The position numbers and the translations under genes are program-made. 59,645 nt of DNA from an uncultured bacterium (lineage in GTDB: Bacteria > Cyanobacteriota > Vampirovibrionia > Gastranaerophilales > Gastranaerophilaceae): NCBI GenBank assembly GCA_949283255.1, contig CASDRS010000017.1, positions 1 through 59,645 on the forward strand, read 5' to 3'. Below, one piece after another: positions 1 to 8,577 of this stretch. The notes beneath the pieces are model-generated. The model had not been told where the DNA came from, did no database searches, and worked only from the letters and a program-made list of their open reading frames with translations. Positions within the stretch are counted from its first letter, which is position 1. Each line of letters opens with the position of its first letter.

Positions 1-374
1 CCGAATTCTTTCTGCTTTAAATCCACCTTATAATATACAGGATTGAAAGATTGTGTACTCTCATTCCACTCAAATTTAGTAACTGTATTATCTCCTGCTG
101 CATCTACTTTTGTCAAAGTATAAGAGCTTGGCGGCACCAATACAGGATTTTCATTGTCCAAATCTGTAACTGTGACGTTATTTTTATTCAAATAGTCTAA
201 CGTTGGAGTCCCCAATGGCCTTTCGCTCATATCAACTTCGGAAACAGTAGTGGCTTGGGCATTTTGCACACCCATTGTCATACATCCGACTAATGACGCC
301 AACAGCAACGATTTTATGCTATTTCTTACGGTTTTCTTTCTCTCATTGTAGCTATTTATTGCACATCTTTTCAT
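1..374 (-). CDS. Secreted surface protein, N-terminal part (cut by window edge)
   Basis: Only the first 124 codons are inside the window; the rest lies beyond base 1. The ATG at 374 has GAGG nine bases upstream. Residues 10-42 look like a long signal peptide: a basic stretch (NERKKTVRNS), a hydrophobic core (LLLASLVGCMTMG) and an AQA-like cleavage site. The visible mature part is rich in Thr, Asn, Asp and Val with short beta-strand-like segments (YYKVDLKQ). Large surface or autotransporter-like passenger proteins begin this way, but no family can be named from this fragment. Export is well supported; function is unknown. Confidence 0.7.
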   Translation of the reverse strand, partial: MKRCAINSYNERKKTVRNSIKSLLLASLVGCMTMGVQNAQATTVSEVDMSERPLGTPTLDYLNKNNVTVTDLDNENPVLVPPSSYTLTKVDAAGDNTVTKFEWNESTQSFNPVYYKVDLKQKEF

Positions 375-409
375 TTCCACAAGCCTCGTATCTACACTCT
401 AAGTATTCT

Positions 410-430
410 GATAAGTACGGAATACTTATC
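410..430. promoter_or_regulatory. Perfect inverted repeat upstream of the surface-protein gene
   Basis: GATAAGTA-cggaa-TACTTATC, 8-base arms with a 5-base loop, 36 bases before the ATG at 374. It could be an operator or a hairpin in the 5' leader of the minus-strand gene. There is no T-run, so it is not a terminator. Confidence 0.45.
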
Positions 431-566
431 TGTGTTCTTCAATTGTTACAACTATCTTTATATTTCTTAATTCAATATAGGCTATATGTTTATATTTAAC
501 ATATTATATATATCTACATTATAACAATTTTTTTATAAATTTCAAGATGTAAATAGCTAAATTTTC

Positions 567-600
567 AAAAAAAGTCCTGTTTAATTAACAGGACTTTTTT
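567..600. terminator. Bidirectional intrinsic terminator
   Basis: AAAGTCCTGTT and AACAGGACTTT arms around a short AT loop, with A-tracts on one side and T-tracts on the other, so it works in both directions. On the minus strand it lies five bases past the stop of the small Cys-rich gene. Confidence 0.85.
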
Positions 601-604
601 AATA

Positions 605-892
605 TTACGGTCGTATTTGGCATCCGCAACTTGGAACTTCTTGAACATAAGCCTTTTGACAAGTATTACATTGTTGCGGTTCAATTTTAGCACACCTATC
701 GCATTTTTCGACTCTTTTGCAAGGATTACAATTTTTAAAACCCTTAAACGGATTCATACTAAATGTCGTATAATTAGGTCCGATACCCATATAAGGCAGC
801 GGATTTAAATCTTGCATTTCCCAGGAAAATGCACTTTGTGCAGGGATAGCCAAAAACGATATTATCCCTAAAAACATTAAAAATCTTTTCAT
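605..892 (-). CDS. Small secreted Cys-rich protein
   Basis: A 95-residue protein with a clear signal peptide (residues 1-20, MKRFLMFLGIISFLAIPAQS). The second half carries eight cysteines as four close pairs: CNPC, CDRC, CNTC and CGC. This spacing suits metal binding or a disulfide-locked mini-domain outside the cytoplasm. The start has AAGGAG seven bases upstream, and a terminator follows the stop. It is monocistronic and divergent from miaB. I do not recognise a family. It is too short and too far from Cys-X-Cys arrays to be called a metallothionein. Confidence 0.75.
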   Translation of the reverse strand: MKRFLMFLGIISFLAIPAQSAFSWEMQDLNPLPYMGIGPNYTTFSMNPFKGFKNCNPCKRVEKCDRCAKIEPQQCNTCQKAYVQEVPSCGCQIRP

Positions 893-1067
893 ACGTTTCT
901 CCTTAATTCTAACGAGCCCTATATCGACTCCATTTACATATTAATCGTTTTCAAAACTAATACGATAACCGCTTGGATAAGCTCTCTTAACTAAAAGTCT
1001 TAGTAAATATGTATCATTTTTATGTTAAAATTAAAGAGATGAAATTAAATAGCAAGGAAGAAAAATA

Positions 1068-2396
1068 ATGCCAAAAGTATATATAGAAACAATGGGTTGC
1101 CAGATGAATAAATCTGATACGGAAAGAATGCTTGGAATGTTATCTCATCTTGGCTACGACGAAACCAAAGAACCTAAAGAGGCTGATTTATTAATGGTAA
1201 ATACCTGTTCAATCAGACAACTTAGCGAAGATAAGGCTTTCAGCCTTATAGGCACGTGGGGCAAATGGAAAAAAGAACGCAATCCAAAATTAAAAATAGG
1301 ATTTTGTGGTTGTGTCGCCCAACAAAAGGCTGAAGAGGTTTTTAAAAGAGCCCACTATGTAGACTTTGTATTAGGAACACATAAAATATACTCACTTCCT
1401 GATATTATTAAGGAAATCAACAACGGAGAAAGAGTTTGCGAATGTACAGAAACAAACGCAACAGAAGATGAAAAAGCTAAAGACTACGACATAAACAGAG
1501 TAAAATCAGTCAACGCCTGGATTCCGATTACTGAAGGTTGTAACAACTTCTGTACTTACTGTATTGTTCCTTACACAAGAGGAAGAGAACGCTCCAGAGC
1601 TCCGGAAATCATTATAAAGGAAGCTAAAGATGCCTTATCCCAAGGATTTAAAGAGATTACTCTTCTCGGACAAAATGTTGACAGCTACGGAAAAGATTTT
1701 AAAGATAAAAAATACAGACTTGCAGATTTACTTAGAGAACTTAATTCACTAGATGGTAAATTCCGCATCAGATTTGTAACATCATACCCTACAGATATCA
1801 CCGACGAACTTATCGAAACTGCAAAAGAATTGGATAAAGTTTGCGAATATTTTCACATTCCTATGCAATCTGGCAATTCTGAAGTCTTAAAAAAGATGAA
1901 CAGGCGCTATGATCGTGAAACTTACGGCAAAATTGTGGAAAAAGTTCGTTCAATGGTACCTGATGTAACTATCACAAGCGACTTTATAGCAGGCTTTCCA
2001 GGCGAAACTGAAGAACAATTTGAAGATACACTATCTGCAATTGACGAGTTTGAACTTGATTACTCAAATACCGCAGCATACTCTCCAAGAGAAAAAACAG
2101 TAGCTGCAAAGTGGGTTGATAAATATATCCCTGAAGATGTCAAAAACGAAAGACTTGCAAGGCTGAATGAACAAGTTAGAAAAAACAGTCTTAAATCTAA
2201 CAAAAAGTATATAGGAAGAGAACTTGAAGTATTAATAGAAGGTTTTGAAAACCACAAAGGCAAAAATATAATAACAGGCCGAACCAGAAATAATAAAATC
2301 GTTCACATTCCTTGCGATACTGATAAAACTGGTGAATTTCTAAACGTTAAAATTACAGACTGCAAAACCTGGTATCTTAACGGAGAAATGATTTAA
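1068..2396 (+). CDS. miaB: tRNA-2-methylthio-N6-dimethylallyladenosine synthase MiaB
   Basis: Radical SAM methylthiotransferase that adds a methylthio group to isopentenyl-adenosine 37 of tRNAs reading UNN codons. All parts are visible: the N-terminal UPF0004 domain with three cluster cysteines (C11, C47, C82), the radical SAM motif C158-X3-C162-X2-C165 (EGCNNFCTYC), and a C-terminal TRAM domain from about residue 375. At 442 residues it has the usual length. AAGGAAG precedes the ATG, and a terminator follows 12 bases after the stop. The gene is a single transcription unit. Confidence 0.97.
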   Translation: MPKVYIETMGCQMNKSDTERMLGMLSHLGYDETKEPKEADLLMVNTCSIRQLSEDKAFSLIGTWGKWKKERNPKLKIGFCGCVAQQKAEEVFKRAHYVDFVLGTHKIYSLPDIIKEINNGERVCECTETNATEDEKAKDYDINRVKSVNAWIPITEGCNNFCTYCIVPYTRGRERSRAPEIIIKEAKDALSQGFKEITLLGQNVDSYGKDFKDKKYRLADLLRELNSLDGKFRIRFVTSYPTDITDELIETAKELDKVCEYFHIPMQSGNSEVLKKMNRRYDRETYGKIVEKVRSMVPDVTITSDFIAGFPGETEEQFEDTLSAIDEFELDYSNTAAYSPREKTVAAKWVDKYIPEDVKNERLARLNEQVRKNSLKSNKKYIGRELEVLIEGFENHKGKNIITGRTRNNKIVHIPCDTDKTGEFLNVKITDCKTWYLNGEMI

Positions 2397-2407
2397 ACAT
2401 AAAAGAA

Positions 2408-2438
2408 AAGCCCCATTTTTGGGGCTTAATTTTTTTTT
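2408..2438 (+). terminator. Intrinsic terminator of miaB
   Basis: AAGCCCC-atttttt-GGGGCTT stem followed by a run of eight or more T. Confidence 0.9.
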
Positions 2439-2461
2439 AGGAAGGTAGGAATTAGGAATTT

Positions 2462-2515
2462 AATTTTCTCTCTCTGTGTTTAAACGGATTTAATACTCTC
2501 TCGCTCTCTCGTGTT
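2462..2515. repeat. CT-rich simple tracts
   Basis: Two pyrimidine tracts made of CT dinucleotides (TCTCTCTCTGTG and CTCTCTCGCTCTCTCG) lie in the 250-base gap between the convergent miaB and pyk terminators. No gene is seen in this gap. Confidence 0.5.
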
Positions 2516-2600
2516 TATTTTATGTTCTGTTGTATATATAAAGCATATACTCAAAACCCAATTTCACAAAGTTGTTATTTTGTTACAAAGCTTAACAAAA

Positions 2601-2632
2601 AAAGAGCAGGATAAAATATATCCTGCTCTTTT
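2601..2632 (-). terminator. Intrinsic terminator of pyk
   Basis: Read on the minus strand: AAAGAGCAGGATA and TATCCTGCTCTTT arms, then a T-tract, 20 bases after the pyk stop. Confidence 0.9.
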
Positions 2633-2651
2633 GAACTTTAAAAAACTGAAA

Positions 2652-4103
2652 CTATACAGCTTTTCTTCTAGGTGAACCAACTTGGTGAATTTTAATGAAG
2701 TTTGTGCCACCAACAAGAAGTTCAGGAACTGAACCTGTAATAATAACAGTATCACCCTTTTGAATATCCCAATGTTTTAGGATAAATTGATCTAACAAAT
2801 CAAGGCTGTGTTCATCAATAGCGCCATTGTATTCCATTGGATAAGGGAATACACCTCTATATAACTTGATGTCACGACAAATACATTTTGAAGGGCAGCA
2901 AGCAATAATAGGAACACTTAATCTTGCTTCAGAAATGAATCTTGCTGTAAAACCTGAACCTGTCATAGCAATTACAGCTTTAACGTTCATTTTCTTTGAC
3001 ATATCAGCAATTGACATACCAATTGCCATAGCCTGACTGTCTTTTTCTTCTTCAATCATCTTTCTTGGGAATTTATTTCTTCTCATGAATGGAGATTCTT
3101 CAACAGAATCAGCAACCTTCTTCATCATCTGAACAGCTTGAAGAGGATAAGCTCCTGCAGCAGTTTCACCTGACAACATAATTGCATCAGTACCATCCAA
3201 AATAGCGTTTGCTACGTCAGAAGTTTCTGCACGTGTAGGAATTGGGTTGTCAATCATGCTCTCAAGCATTTGAGTTGCAACAATAACAACCTTACGTTTT
3301 ACGTTAGCTTTTCTGATGATAGTCTTTTGAACAATAGGTACCTTTTCTGTAGAAATTTCAATACCCAAATCGCCTCTGGCAACCATAATACCGTCTGAAA
3401 CATCAATAATTGCATCAATGTTATTAACAGCTTGAGGTTTTTCAATCTTAGATATGATTTTAGCAGTGAAGTTGCCATGACTTGCTAATAATTGACGAAG
3501 TTCAACAACATCGCTTGCTTCTCTAACAAATGATAAACCAAAGTAATCGATATCTTCTTTAGCAGCCCATTCAACAAATTTTTTATCTCTTTCTGTCAAA
3601 ACTGCCAAACTGCCTTGAGAACCAGGGATATTAATACCTTTTCTTGGTTTCAAAAGTCCGTCACCCAAAACTTTCGCATAAATGACTCTGTCTTCAGTCT
3701 TTTGAACTTCAAGCTGAATTTTACCGTCATCTATCATAATCATTTCACCAGGAGTAACATCATCAGCCATGCCTTTGTAATCTACAGGGATGATATCTCC
3801 TTCCATATCAGTCATATGTTTAAACTTAAGAATTTCACCTTTTTTAATTTCAATAGGTTCTTTAAGCTGACCAACTCTGATTTTTGGACCTTGCAAGTCT
3901 AAAAGAACAGGGATTAAAGTACCTTCTTCTTTTTCAATTTCTCTGATTATTTCAAGATTTTTCTTGTGAAATTCAATATCTCCATGAGATGAATTCATTC
4001 TAAACATAGTAACACCGGCTTTAAATAAGTCATGGATCATTTCTTTAGTGTTACTGGAAGGGCCTAGTGTAGCCACTATTTTCGTCATCGTGTAATTGTC
4101 CAT
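2652..4103 (-). CDS. pyk: Pyruvate kinase
   Basis: Transfers phosphate from phosphoenolpyruvate to ADP, the last ATP-yielding step of glycolysis. Hallmarks are TKIVATLGPSS near the N-terminus, RMNSSHG (where most enzymes have RLNFSHG), the active-site signature IISKIEKPQAV, GDLGIE, and TRAETSDVANAILDGTDA-SGETAAG. At 483 residues it fits bacterial enzymes without the extra C-terminal PEP-utiliser domain. AAGGAG lies seven bases before the ATG at 4103. It is a single gene with its own terminator, divergent from the SLH gene. Confidence 0.97.
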   Translation of the reverse strand: MDNYTMTKIVATLGPSSNTKEMIHDLFKAGVTMFRMNSSHGDIEFHKKNLEIIREIEKEEGTLIPVLLDLQGPKIRVGQLKEPIEIKKGEILKFKHMTDMEGDIIPVDYKGMADDVTPGEMIMIDDGKIQLEVQKTEDRVIYAKVLGDGLLKPRKGINIPGSQGSLAVLTERDKKFVEWAAKEDIDYFGLSFVREASDVVELRQLLASHGNFTAKIISKIEKPQAVNNIDAIIDVSDGIMVARGDLGIEISTEKVPIVQKTIIRKANVKRKVVIVATQMLESMIDNPIPTRAETSDVANAILDGTDAIMLSGETAAGAYPLQAVQMMKKVADSVEESPFMRRNKFPRKMIEEEKDSQAMAIGMSIADMSKKMNVKAVIAMTGSGFTARFISEARLSVPIIACCPSKCICRDIKLYRGVFPYPMEYNGAIDEHSLDLLDQFILKHWDIQKGDTVIITGSVPELLVGGTNFIKIHQVGSPRRKAV

Positions 4104-4134
4104 TTTTATCTCCTTACTTCCTATTAGAAAATAT

Positions 4135-4163
4135 TTTATAACTTTACAAATCTTCTTTTCTAA
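4135..4163 (-). promoter_or_regulatory. Putative pyk promoter
   Basis: TTAGAA (-35), 17 bases, TATAAA (-10), read on the minus strand. It overlaps the opposing promoter of the SLH gene almost completely. Confidence 0.5.
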
Positions 4164-4171
4164 TATATACT
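4143..4171 (+). promoter_or_regulatory. Strong promoter of the SLH gene
   Basis: TTTACA, 17 bases, TATACT: a near-consensus sigma-70 site. It gives a leader of about 50 bases before the ATG at 4227. Confidence 0.75.
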
Positions 4172-4226
4172 ACAAACAGAAAATGTTTACTAGGTGTGTT
4201 TAGTAAAAAAAAAAGAGGAAGTTGAA

Positions 4227-5504
4227 ATGAGAAAACTTTTAGTTGGTTTATTTGCGGCTGGGGTTGTTGCATTAAGTGCAACTGTACCTGTGTTTGCTGC
4301 AAACATTTCTGATGTAAGCTCCACTTATTGGGCTTCCAAAGAAATCAACAACGTTGTAGACAACAACGTTATGACTTTGACCGATGGGAAATTTGACCCT
4401 GAAGGTGCAGTAAAGAGAGTTGATTTTGTTCAAGCATTATTAAAATTACTTACTAATGACAACTTGAACGTTAACATCAAAAATATCTTTACTGATGTAA
4501 AAGCATCTGATTACTATTATGATGATGTATTGAGATCTCAACAATTAGGTCTGGTTTATGGCTATCCAAACAAAACATTCCAACCTAAAAAAATGTTATC
4601 AAGAGCTGAAACTCAGTCTATTGTTAGCCACATAACAAAAGACATGAAAGCTGATGAAGCATTGTTGAACAATTACACAGATGCAAAAGAAGTTCCGGCA
4701 TGGGCTAAAACAGCTTATGCAAAAACATTGGATTACGGTATTTACGTAAACTACCCAAATCCTAATGAATTAAGACCAAATGATGTTCTATCAAGAGCTG
4801 AAGCTGCTGTAATCTTGTACAGACTTAGAGAAAAAGCTGGTCTTATTAAATCAGAATACGTTGGTGCTGCTTTAGAAAAAGAATTAGGAACTCAGCACTT
4901 ACAAGCTGTAAAAAATGCTCCTACAGATGAAGTTTTAATTACTTCTCAAAGAAGCATTATCAAAGAAGGTAACGCTATGTACGTTGCTTTTGGTGACAAG
5001 TTCAAATCTGAGCTTGCAAACGAAGGTGATGCTCTTACATTCGTAGCTAATGAAGACATCGCAACTGAAGAAGGAACAGTTTTATTCCCAGCAGGAACTA
5101 AATTTGAAGGATCTGTATTAAGTGTTACAGCTCCAAAATGGTTCAACAAAAACGCAAGAGTTTATGCTCAAATTAACAAAGCAGTTTTACCAAGCGGACA
5201 AGTTGTTAGCATGGCTGCTAAACCTTTCTACAAAAACTACGAGTTAAAAGAAGGTCCTTGGATGACTGCAGGTAAAGTAGCTCTATGTACTGTAGCTGGC
5301 GGTGCAATCGGTACAGGTGCCGGTGTTGGTTTTGCATTCATTCCTGATCCTGTTAAAGTTGGAACAGGTATTGCAATTGGTACTCCGGTTGGTGCTGGTA
5401 TTGGTTTAGCTACAGGTTTAATCACCAAAGGGCTAAATTACCATGCTAAAGCTGGTGAAGAAATTAAAGTTATTATGCTTAAAGATGTAAGCATTGCTAA
5501 ATAG
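4227..5504 (+). CDS. SLH-domain cell-surface protein with VirB10-like C-terminal domain
   Basis: A 425-residue exported protein. Signal peptide 1-24 (MRKLLVGLFAAGVVALSATV, cut after VFA), then three S-layer-homology repeats at about 25-75, 90-140 and 150-205; the second and third end in SRAE. SLH repeats anchor proteins to cell-wall polymers. Residues 235-425 carry a second domain: beta-type sequence with LFPAGTKFEGSV and VLPSGQVV, a Gly/Ala zipper hairpin (about 345-405), and a closing GEEIKVIML strand. That domain recurs in three other genes here (27886, 52108, 52932). GAGGAAG before 4227 fixes the start. A strong promoter and terminator make it a single-gene unit. Confidence 0.88.
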   Translation: MRKLLVGLFAAGVVALSATVPVFAANISDVSSTYWASKEINNVVDNNVMTLTDGKFDPEGAVKRVDFVQALLKLLTNDNLNVNIKNIFTDVKASDYYYDDVLRSQQLGLVYGYPNKTFQPKKMLSRAETQSIVSHITKDMKADEALLNNYTDAKEVPAWAKTAYAKTLDYGIYVNYPNPNELRPNDVLSRAEAAVILYRLREKAGLIKSEYVGAALEKELGTQHLQAVKNAPTDEVLITSQRSIIKEGNAMYVAFGDKFKSELANEGDALTFVANEDIATEEGTVLFPAGTKFEGSVLSVTAPKWFNKNARVYAQINKAVLPSGQVVSMAAKPFYKNYELKEGPWMTAGKVALCTVAGGAIGTGAGVGFAFIPDPVKVGTGIAIGTPVGAGIGLATGLITKGLNYHAKAGEEIKVIMLKDVSIAK

Positions 5505-5526
5505 TTTTTAATTGCTATGACTGTGT

Positions 5527-5554
5527 GTGGGTGATTTTTTCACCCACTTTTTTT
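5527..5554 (+). terminator. Intrinsic terminator of the SLH gene
   Basis: GTGGGTG-atttttt-CACCCAC then seven T. Confidence 0.9.
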
Positions 5555-5576
5555 ATGCAAAAATTTCTATACATAT

Positions 5577-5605
5577 TTGACATTTCCCGCAATTAATAAT
5601 ATGCT
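5577..5605 (+). promoter_or_regulatory. Promoter of the acyl-activating enzyme gene
   Basis: TTGACA, 17 bases, TATGCT; the leader is about 36 bases. Confidence 0.75.
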
Positions 5606-5647
5606 AAAGAAAAGATAGCGTTTTCATAAATATGAATAGGGGTAGGT

Positions 5648-7324
5648 ATGACAAGTGGTAGACATAGAAATGTCCTTTCTTTGTTGGAAGAAAAGACTAA
5701 CAAGTATTTAGATAGAGTTGCTTTAGGAATAAAAACCACAATGGGCTGGAAAGAATTCACCTTTAGAGGTGTCGGACTTCTTTCAAGAAAGTTGGCTTCC
5801 TATTTGATTGATGAAGTTAAAGTTCAAAAAGGAGATATGCTCGCTATACTATCCGAATCAAAACCGGAATATGGGGCTTGCGTGTTTGCGTCAATCCTTT
5901 CCGGAATGACAGCTGTACCTCTGGATATAAAATTGACGAGATACGAATTAACATCAATTCTTACTGATTGCCAACCTACAGTTATACTTGTCTCTCAAAA
6001 ATATATAGATACCGCTAAAGAACTTAAAAAGAATATCCCATCAATTAAGCATATATTGGTCATAGACGAGCCTTCATACAATTTGGACTTAACCAGTATT
6101 TATGAATTGCCAGAAAATTACGACGCTAAATGGAGAAAAAGAAGCGGAAATGAAACTGTCTTTGTAATCTATACATCAGGAACAACCGGAGCGCCAAAAG
6201 GCGTTGAAATAACTTTTAAAAATATGTTATCTCAACTTGATGATATAAAAGTTGCACTGGATAAGATTTTACCTTGGGATAAATGTACGATACTATCGAT
6301 TCTACCAATGAATCACCTATTTGAAATGACAGTTGGGTTTGCAACATTTCTAAATTCGGGATTTTCCGTATACTATACCCAAAGTCTAAAACCAAAAGAT
6401 ATCTTAGCAATTATGAGAGCTAAACAAGTCAACTTTATGATAGTAGTACCTGCATTTTTGAAATTGCTAAAAACGACAATTGAAACTGATATACGAGCTC
6501 TGCCAAAGAAAGCACAGCTCCGCTTCAAAACTCTATATCATTTTGCTAAATTTATACCTTGCTCAAGAATAAAAAAATTACTATTTAAAGATATCCACGC
6601 TAAATTTGGAGGACACTTTAACGGTTGCCTATCAGGTGGAGCACCTTTAGATGTCGAAGTAGGAAGATTCTTTGAACGTATAGGAATAAAAGTATACCAA
6701 GGGTACGGTTTATCTGAAGCAAGCCCAATCATTTCTATAAATACAGACAAAAGACACGAAATAGCATCTGTAGGCAGACCGCTAAGAAGCTACAGTGCCA
6801 AACTGGCACCTGACACACACGAATTAATGGTTAAAGGACCATCTGTAATGAAAGGTTATCATAACCAACCAGAATTAACCAAAGAAGTTATTGATGAAGA
6901 CGGCTGGCTGCATACAGGTGATATTGCAAGATTTGATAAAGACGGTCACATATTTATCACCGGAAGAATTAAAAATATGATTGTTTTATCAGGTGGGAAA
7001 AAAGTTTTCCCAGAAGAGGTGGAAGCTACGCTGGAAAAAAGTCCCTACTTCAAAGAAGTGTGTGTTTTCGGACATACCAGAACCTTTGGTAACAAAGACG
7101 GGACAGAGGAAATTACAGCAGTGGTTGTTCCTACAGAAGATATGATTAACCAATATGATGATGAGACTCTGGATAAAATTATGAAAGATGAAGTAAAGAC
7201 TTTATCTCGCCAATTAACAGCATACAAACGTCCTGTCAACGTAATCGTATCAAAACAAGATCTTCCACGAACAGCTACTAGAAAAGTAAAACGTAAAGAA
7301 GTTAAACAACTTGTTGAAGTTTAA
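5648..7324 (+). CDS. AMP-forming acyl-CoA/acyl-ACP synthetase
   Basis: An ANL-superfamily enzyme of 558 residues that activates a carboxylic acid, most likely a fatty acid, through an acyl-adenylate. Seen directly: the nucleotide-binding P-loop IYTSGTTGAPKG, the YQGYGLSEASP motif, the adenylate/hinge block GWLHTGDIARF and GRIKNMIVLSGGKKV, and the catalytic C-terminal lysine region PRTATRKVKRKEV. The closest type is a long-chain fatty acid ligase or acyl-ACP synthetase; substrate and acceptor cannot be fixed from sequence. The start has GGGGTAGGT upstream. The gene stands alone between its own promoter and a shared terminator. Confidence 0.88.
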   Translation: MTSGRHRNVLSLLEEKTNKYLDRVALGIKTTMGWKEFTFRGVGLLSRKLASYLIDEVKVQKGDMLAILSESKPEYGACVFASILSGMTAVPLDIKLTRYELTSILTDCQPTVILVSQKYIDTAKELKKNIPSIKHILVIDEPSYNLDLTSIYELPENYDAKWRKRSGNETVFVIYTSGTTGAPKGVEITFKNMLSQLDDIKVALDKILPWDKCTILSILPMNHLFEMTVGFATFLNSGFSVYYTQSLKPKDILAIMRAKQVNFMIVVPAFLKLLKTTIETDIRALPKKAQLRFKTLYHFAKFIPCSRIKKLLFKDIHAKFGGHFNGCLSGGAPLDVEVGRFFERIGIKVYQGYGLSEASPIISINTDKRHEIASVGRPLRSYSAKLAPDTHELMVKGPSVMKGYHNQPELTKEVIDEDGWLHTGDIARFDKDGHIFITGRIKNMIVLSGGKKVFPEEVEATLEKSPYFKEVCVFGHTRTFGNKDGTEEITAVVVPTEDMINQYDDETLDKIMKDEVKTLSRQLTAYKRPVNVIVSKQDLPRTATRKVKRKEVKQLVEV

Positions 7325-7352
7325 AATGAAAGATATATTTATTTAAACACAA

Positions 7353-7381
7353 AAAAGACCTCCATTTTGTGGAGGTCTTTT
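7353..7381. terminator. Bidirectional terminator between the acyl synthetase gene and rplR
   Basis: AAAAGACCTCCA-ttttg-TGGAGGTCTTTT, flanked by A- and T-tracts. It ends the plus-strand synthetase gene and the minus-strand rpsH-rplF-rplR unit. Confidence 0.9.
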
Positions 7382-7402
7382 CACATATTTGCACGATTTA
7401 AA

Positions 7403-7771
7403 TTAGAAATTCAAACCTGCTTCACGTGCAGCATCAGCCAAAGCTTGGATACGACCGTGATATAAGAAGCCGCCTCTGTCGAAAACAACTTCACTAATAC
7501 CAGCCTTTAGAGCTTTCTTAGCAATAGTTTCGCCAATAGTCTTAGCAGCATCAATATTACCACCGTGAGCTAGTTTTTCCTTTAAATCCTTATCGATAGA
7601 AGATGCTGAAGCCAATGTAACATGGTTAACATCATCAATCAATTGAGCATAAATATGCTTTGTGCTTCTGTAAACCGCAAGTCTTGGGCATTCAGGAGTT
7701 CCTGAAATTTTTACCCTGATAGACTGGTGTCTTTTTTGAACTTTTGGTTTTCTAGCTTGTGTCTTAATCAT
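7403..7771 (-). CDS. rplR: 50S ribosomal protein L18
   Basis: Binds 5S rRNA together with L5 in the central protuberance. The 122-residue sequence has the basic N-terminus ([13 protein letters not shown]), [17 protein letters not shown] and the C-terminal [21 protein letters not shown] typical of bacterial L18. It is the last gene of the cluster: a terminator follows the stop, so rpsE, rpmD, rplO and secY, which usually come next, are not here. A 186-base gap separates it from rplF. Confidence 0.97.
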   Translation of the reverse strand: MIKTQARKPKVQKRHQSIRVKISGTPECPRLAVYRSTKHIYAQLIDDVNHVTLASASSIDKDLKEKLAHGGNIDAAKTIGETIAKKALKAGISEVVFDRGGFLYHGRIQALADAAREAGLNF

Positions 7772-7837
7772 TTTACTTTCCTTTCATTACTTGTTTTAGC
7801 GGGCTTTTAACCCTTCACATGCAATTAGCTACGTATC

Positions 7838-7855
7838 AAGATTAAATTTAATCTT
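7838..7855. repeat. 18-base palindrome in the rplF-rplR gap
   Basis: AAGATTAAATTTAATCTT, a perfect palindrome in the unusually long 186-base rplF-rplR spacer. A second small hairpin (GGG-ttaaaa-g-CCC on the minus strand) lies 25 bases further on. It could be a processing or regulatory element, or a chance AT palindrome. Confidence 0.35.
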
Positions 7856-7957
7856 AGCCCAGTCAATCTACTTACAAATTTAATAATGTAATTAATTGAC
7901 AAAACTTTTCTGCAGAGATTCAATAAACAACACCACAGAAAGATACATTTCCGGCTA

Positions 7958-8497
7958 TTATTTCTTACCAGCTTTACCAGCCTTACGTCTGATATGTTCG
8001 CCTTCGTATCTAATACCTTTACCTTTGTAAACTTCAGGTGGACGTTTAGATCTGATGAAAGCAGCAATATCACCAACAGACTGTTTGTTAGAACCTTTTA
8101 CAGTAATTTTTGTATTAGCTTCTACAGAAATTGTAATACCTGCAGGTGGTTCAACAATTACAGGGTGAGAATAACCTAGAGCAAGGTTAAGGTTTTTACC
8201 TTCCATATTGGCACGATAACCAACACCTTGGATTTCAAGTTTCTTTTCAAACCCTTCTTTTACACCTTTAACAGCGTTTGCTACAAGAGTTCTAAACAAA
8301 CCATACAAAGCATCAGTTTCTCTAGTGTCGCCAACTTTAGATAAAACGATTTGATTACCTTCAAGCTTAACTGCGATTTCAGGACGAACAGTAACTGTTT
8401 CTTCTCCAAGAGGTCCTTTAGCAGTAACAACTTGACCGTCTATTTTTACTTCGACTCCTTGAGGAATCTCAACCGGTTTTTTACCAATACGTGACAT
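7958..8497 (-). CDS. rplF: 50S ribosomal protein L6
   Basis: Binds 23S rRNA near the base of the L7/L12 stalk and the sarcin-ricin loop. At 179 residues it has the usual length. MSRIGKKPVEIP opens the protein, and the second of its two similar domains carries the rRNA-contact signature around KRPPEVYKGKGIRY. AAGGAGAAAATTAA precedes the start. It is the middle gene of the rpsH-rplF-rplR unit, 80 bases after rpsH. Confidence 0.97.
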   Translation of the reverse strand: MSRIGKKPVEIPQGVEVKIDGQVVTAKGPLGEETVTVRPEIAVKLEGNQIVLSKVGDTRETDALYGLFRTLVANAVKGVKEGFEKKLEIQGVGYRANMEGKNLNLALGYSHPVIVEPPAGITISVEANTKITVKGSNKQSVGDIAAFIRSKRPPEVYKGKGIRYEGEHIRRKAGKAGKK

Positions 8498-8577
8498 TTA
8501 ATTTTCTCCTTATGGTATATTTGTAACTTTTTCGGTTTTTCTACCAATTACACCGAAAATCAAAAACTAATATAAAA

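Noticed and set aside
605..892. Metallothionein
   Set aside because: It has a signal peptide, only eight cysteines, and pairs separated by long polar stretches; no metallothionein signature.
2462..2515. CT tracts as a CRISPR-like or phase-variable repeat
   Set aside because: Units are irregular, lie outside genes and promoters, and there are no spacers.
7825..8076. Open frame across the rplF-rplR gap
   Set aside because: It overlaps rplF in another frame, lacks a ribosome binding site and has shadow-like composition.
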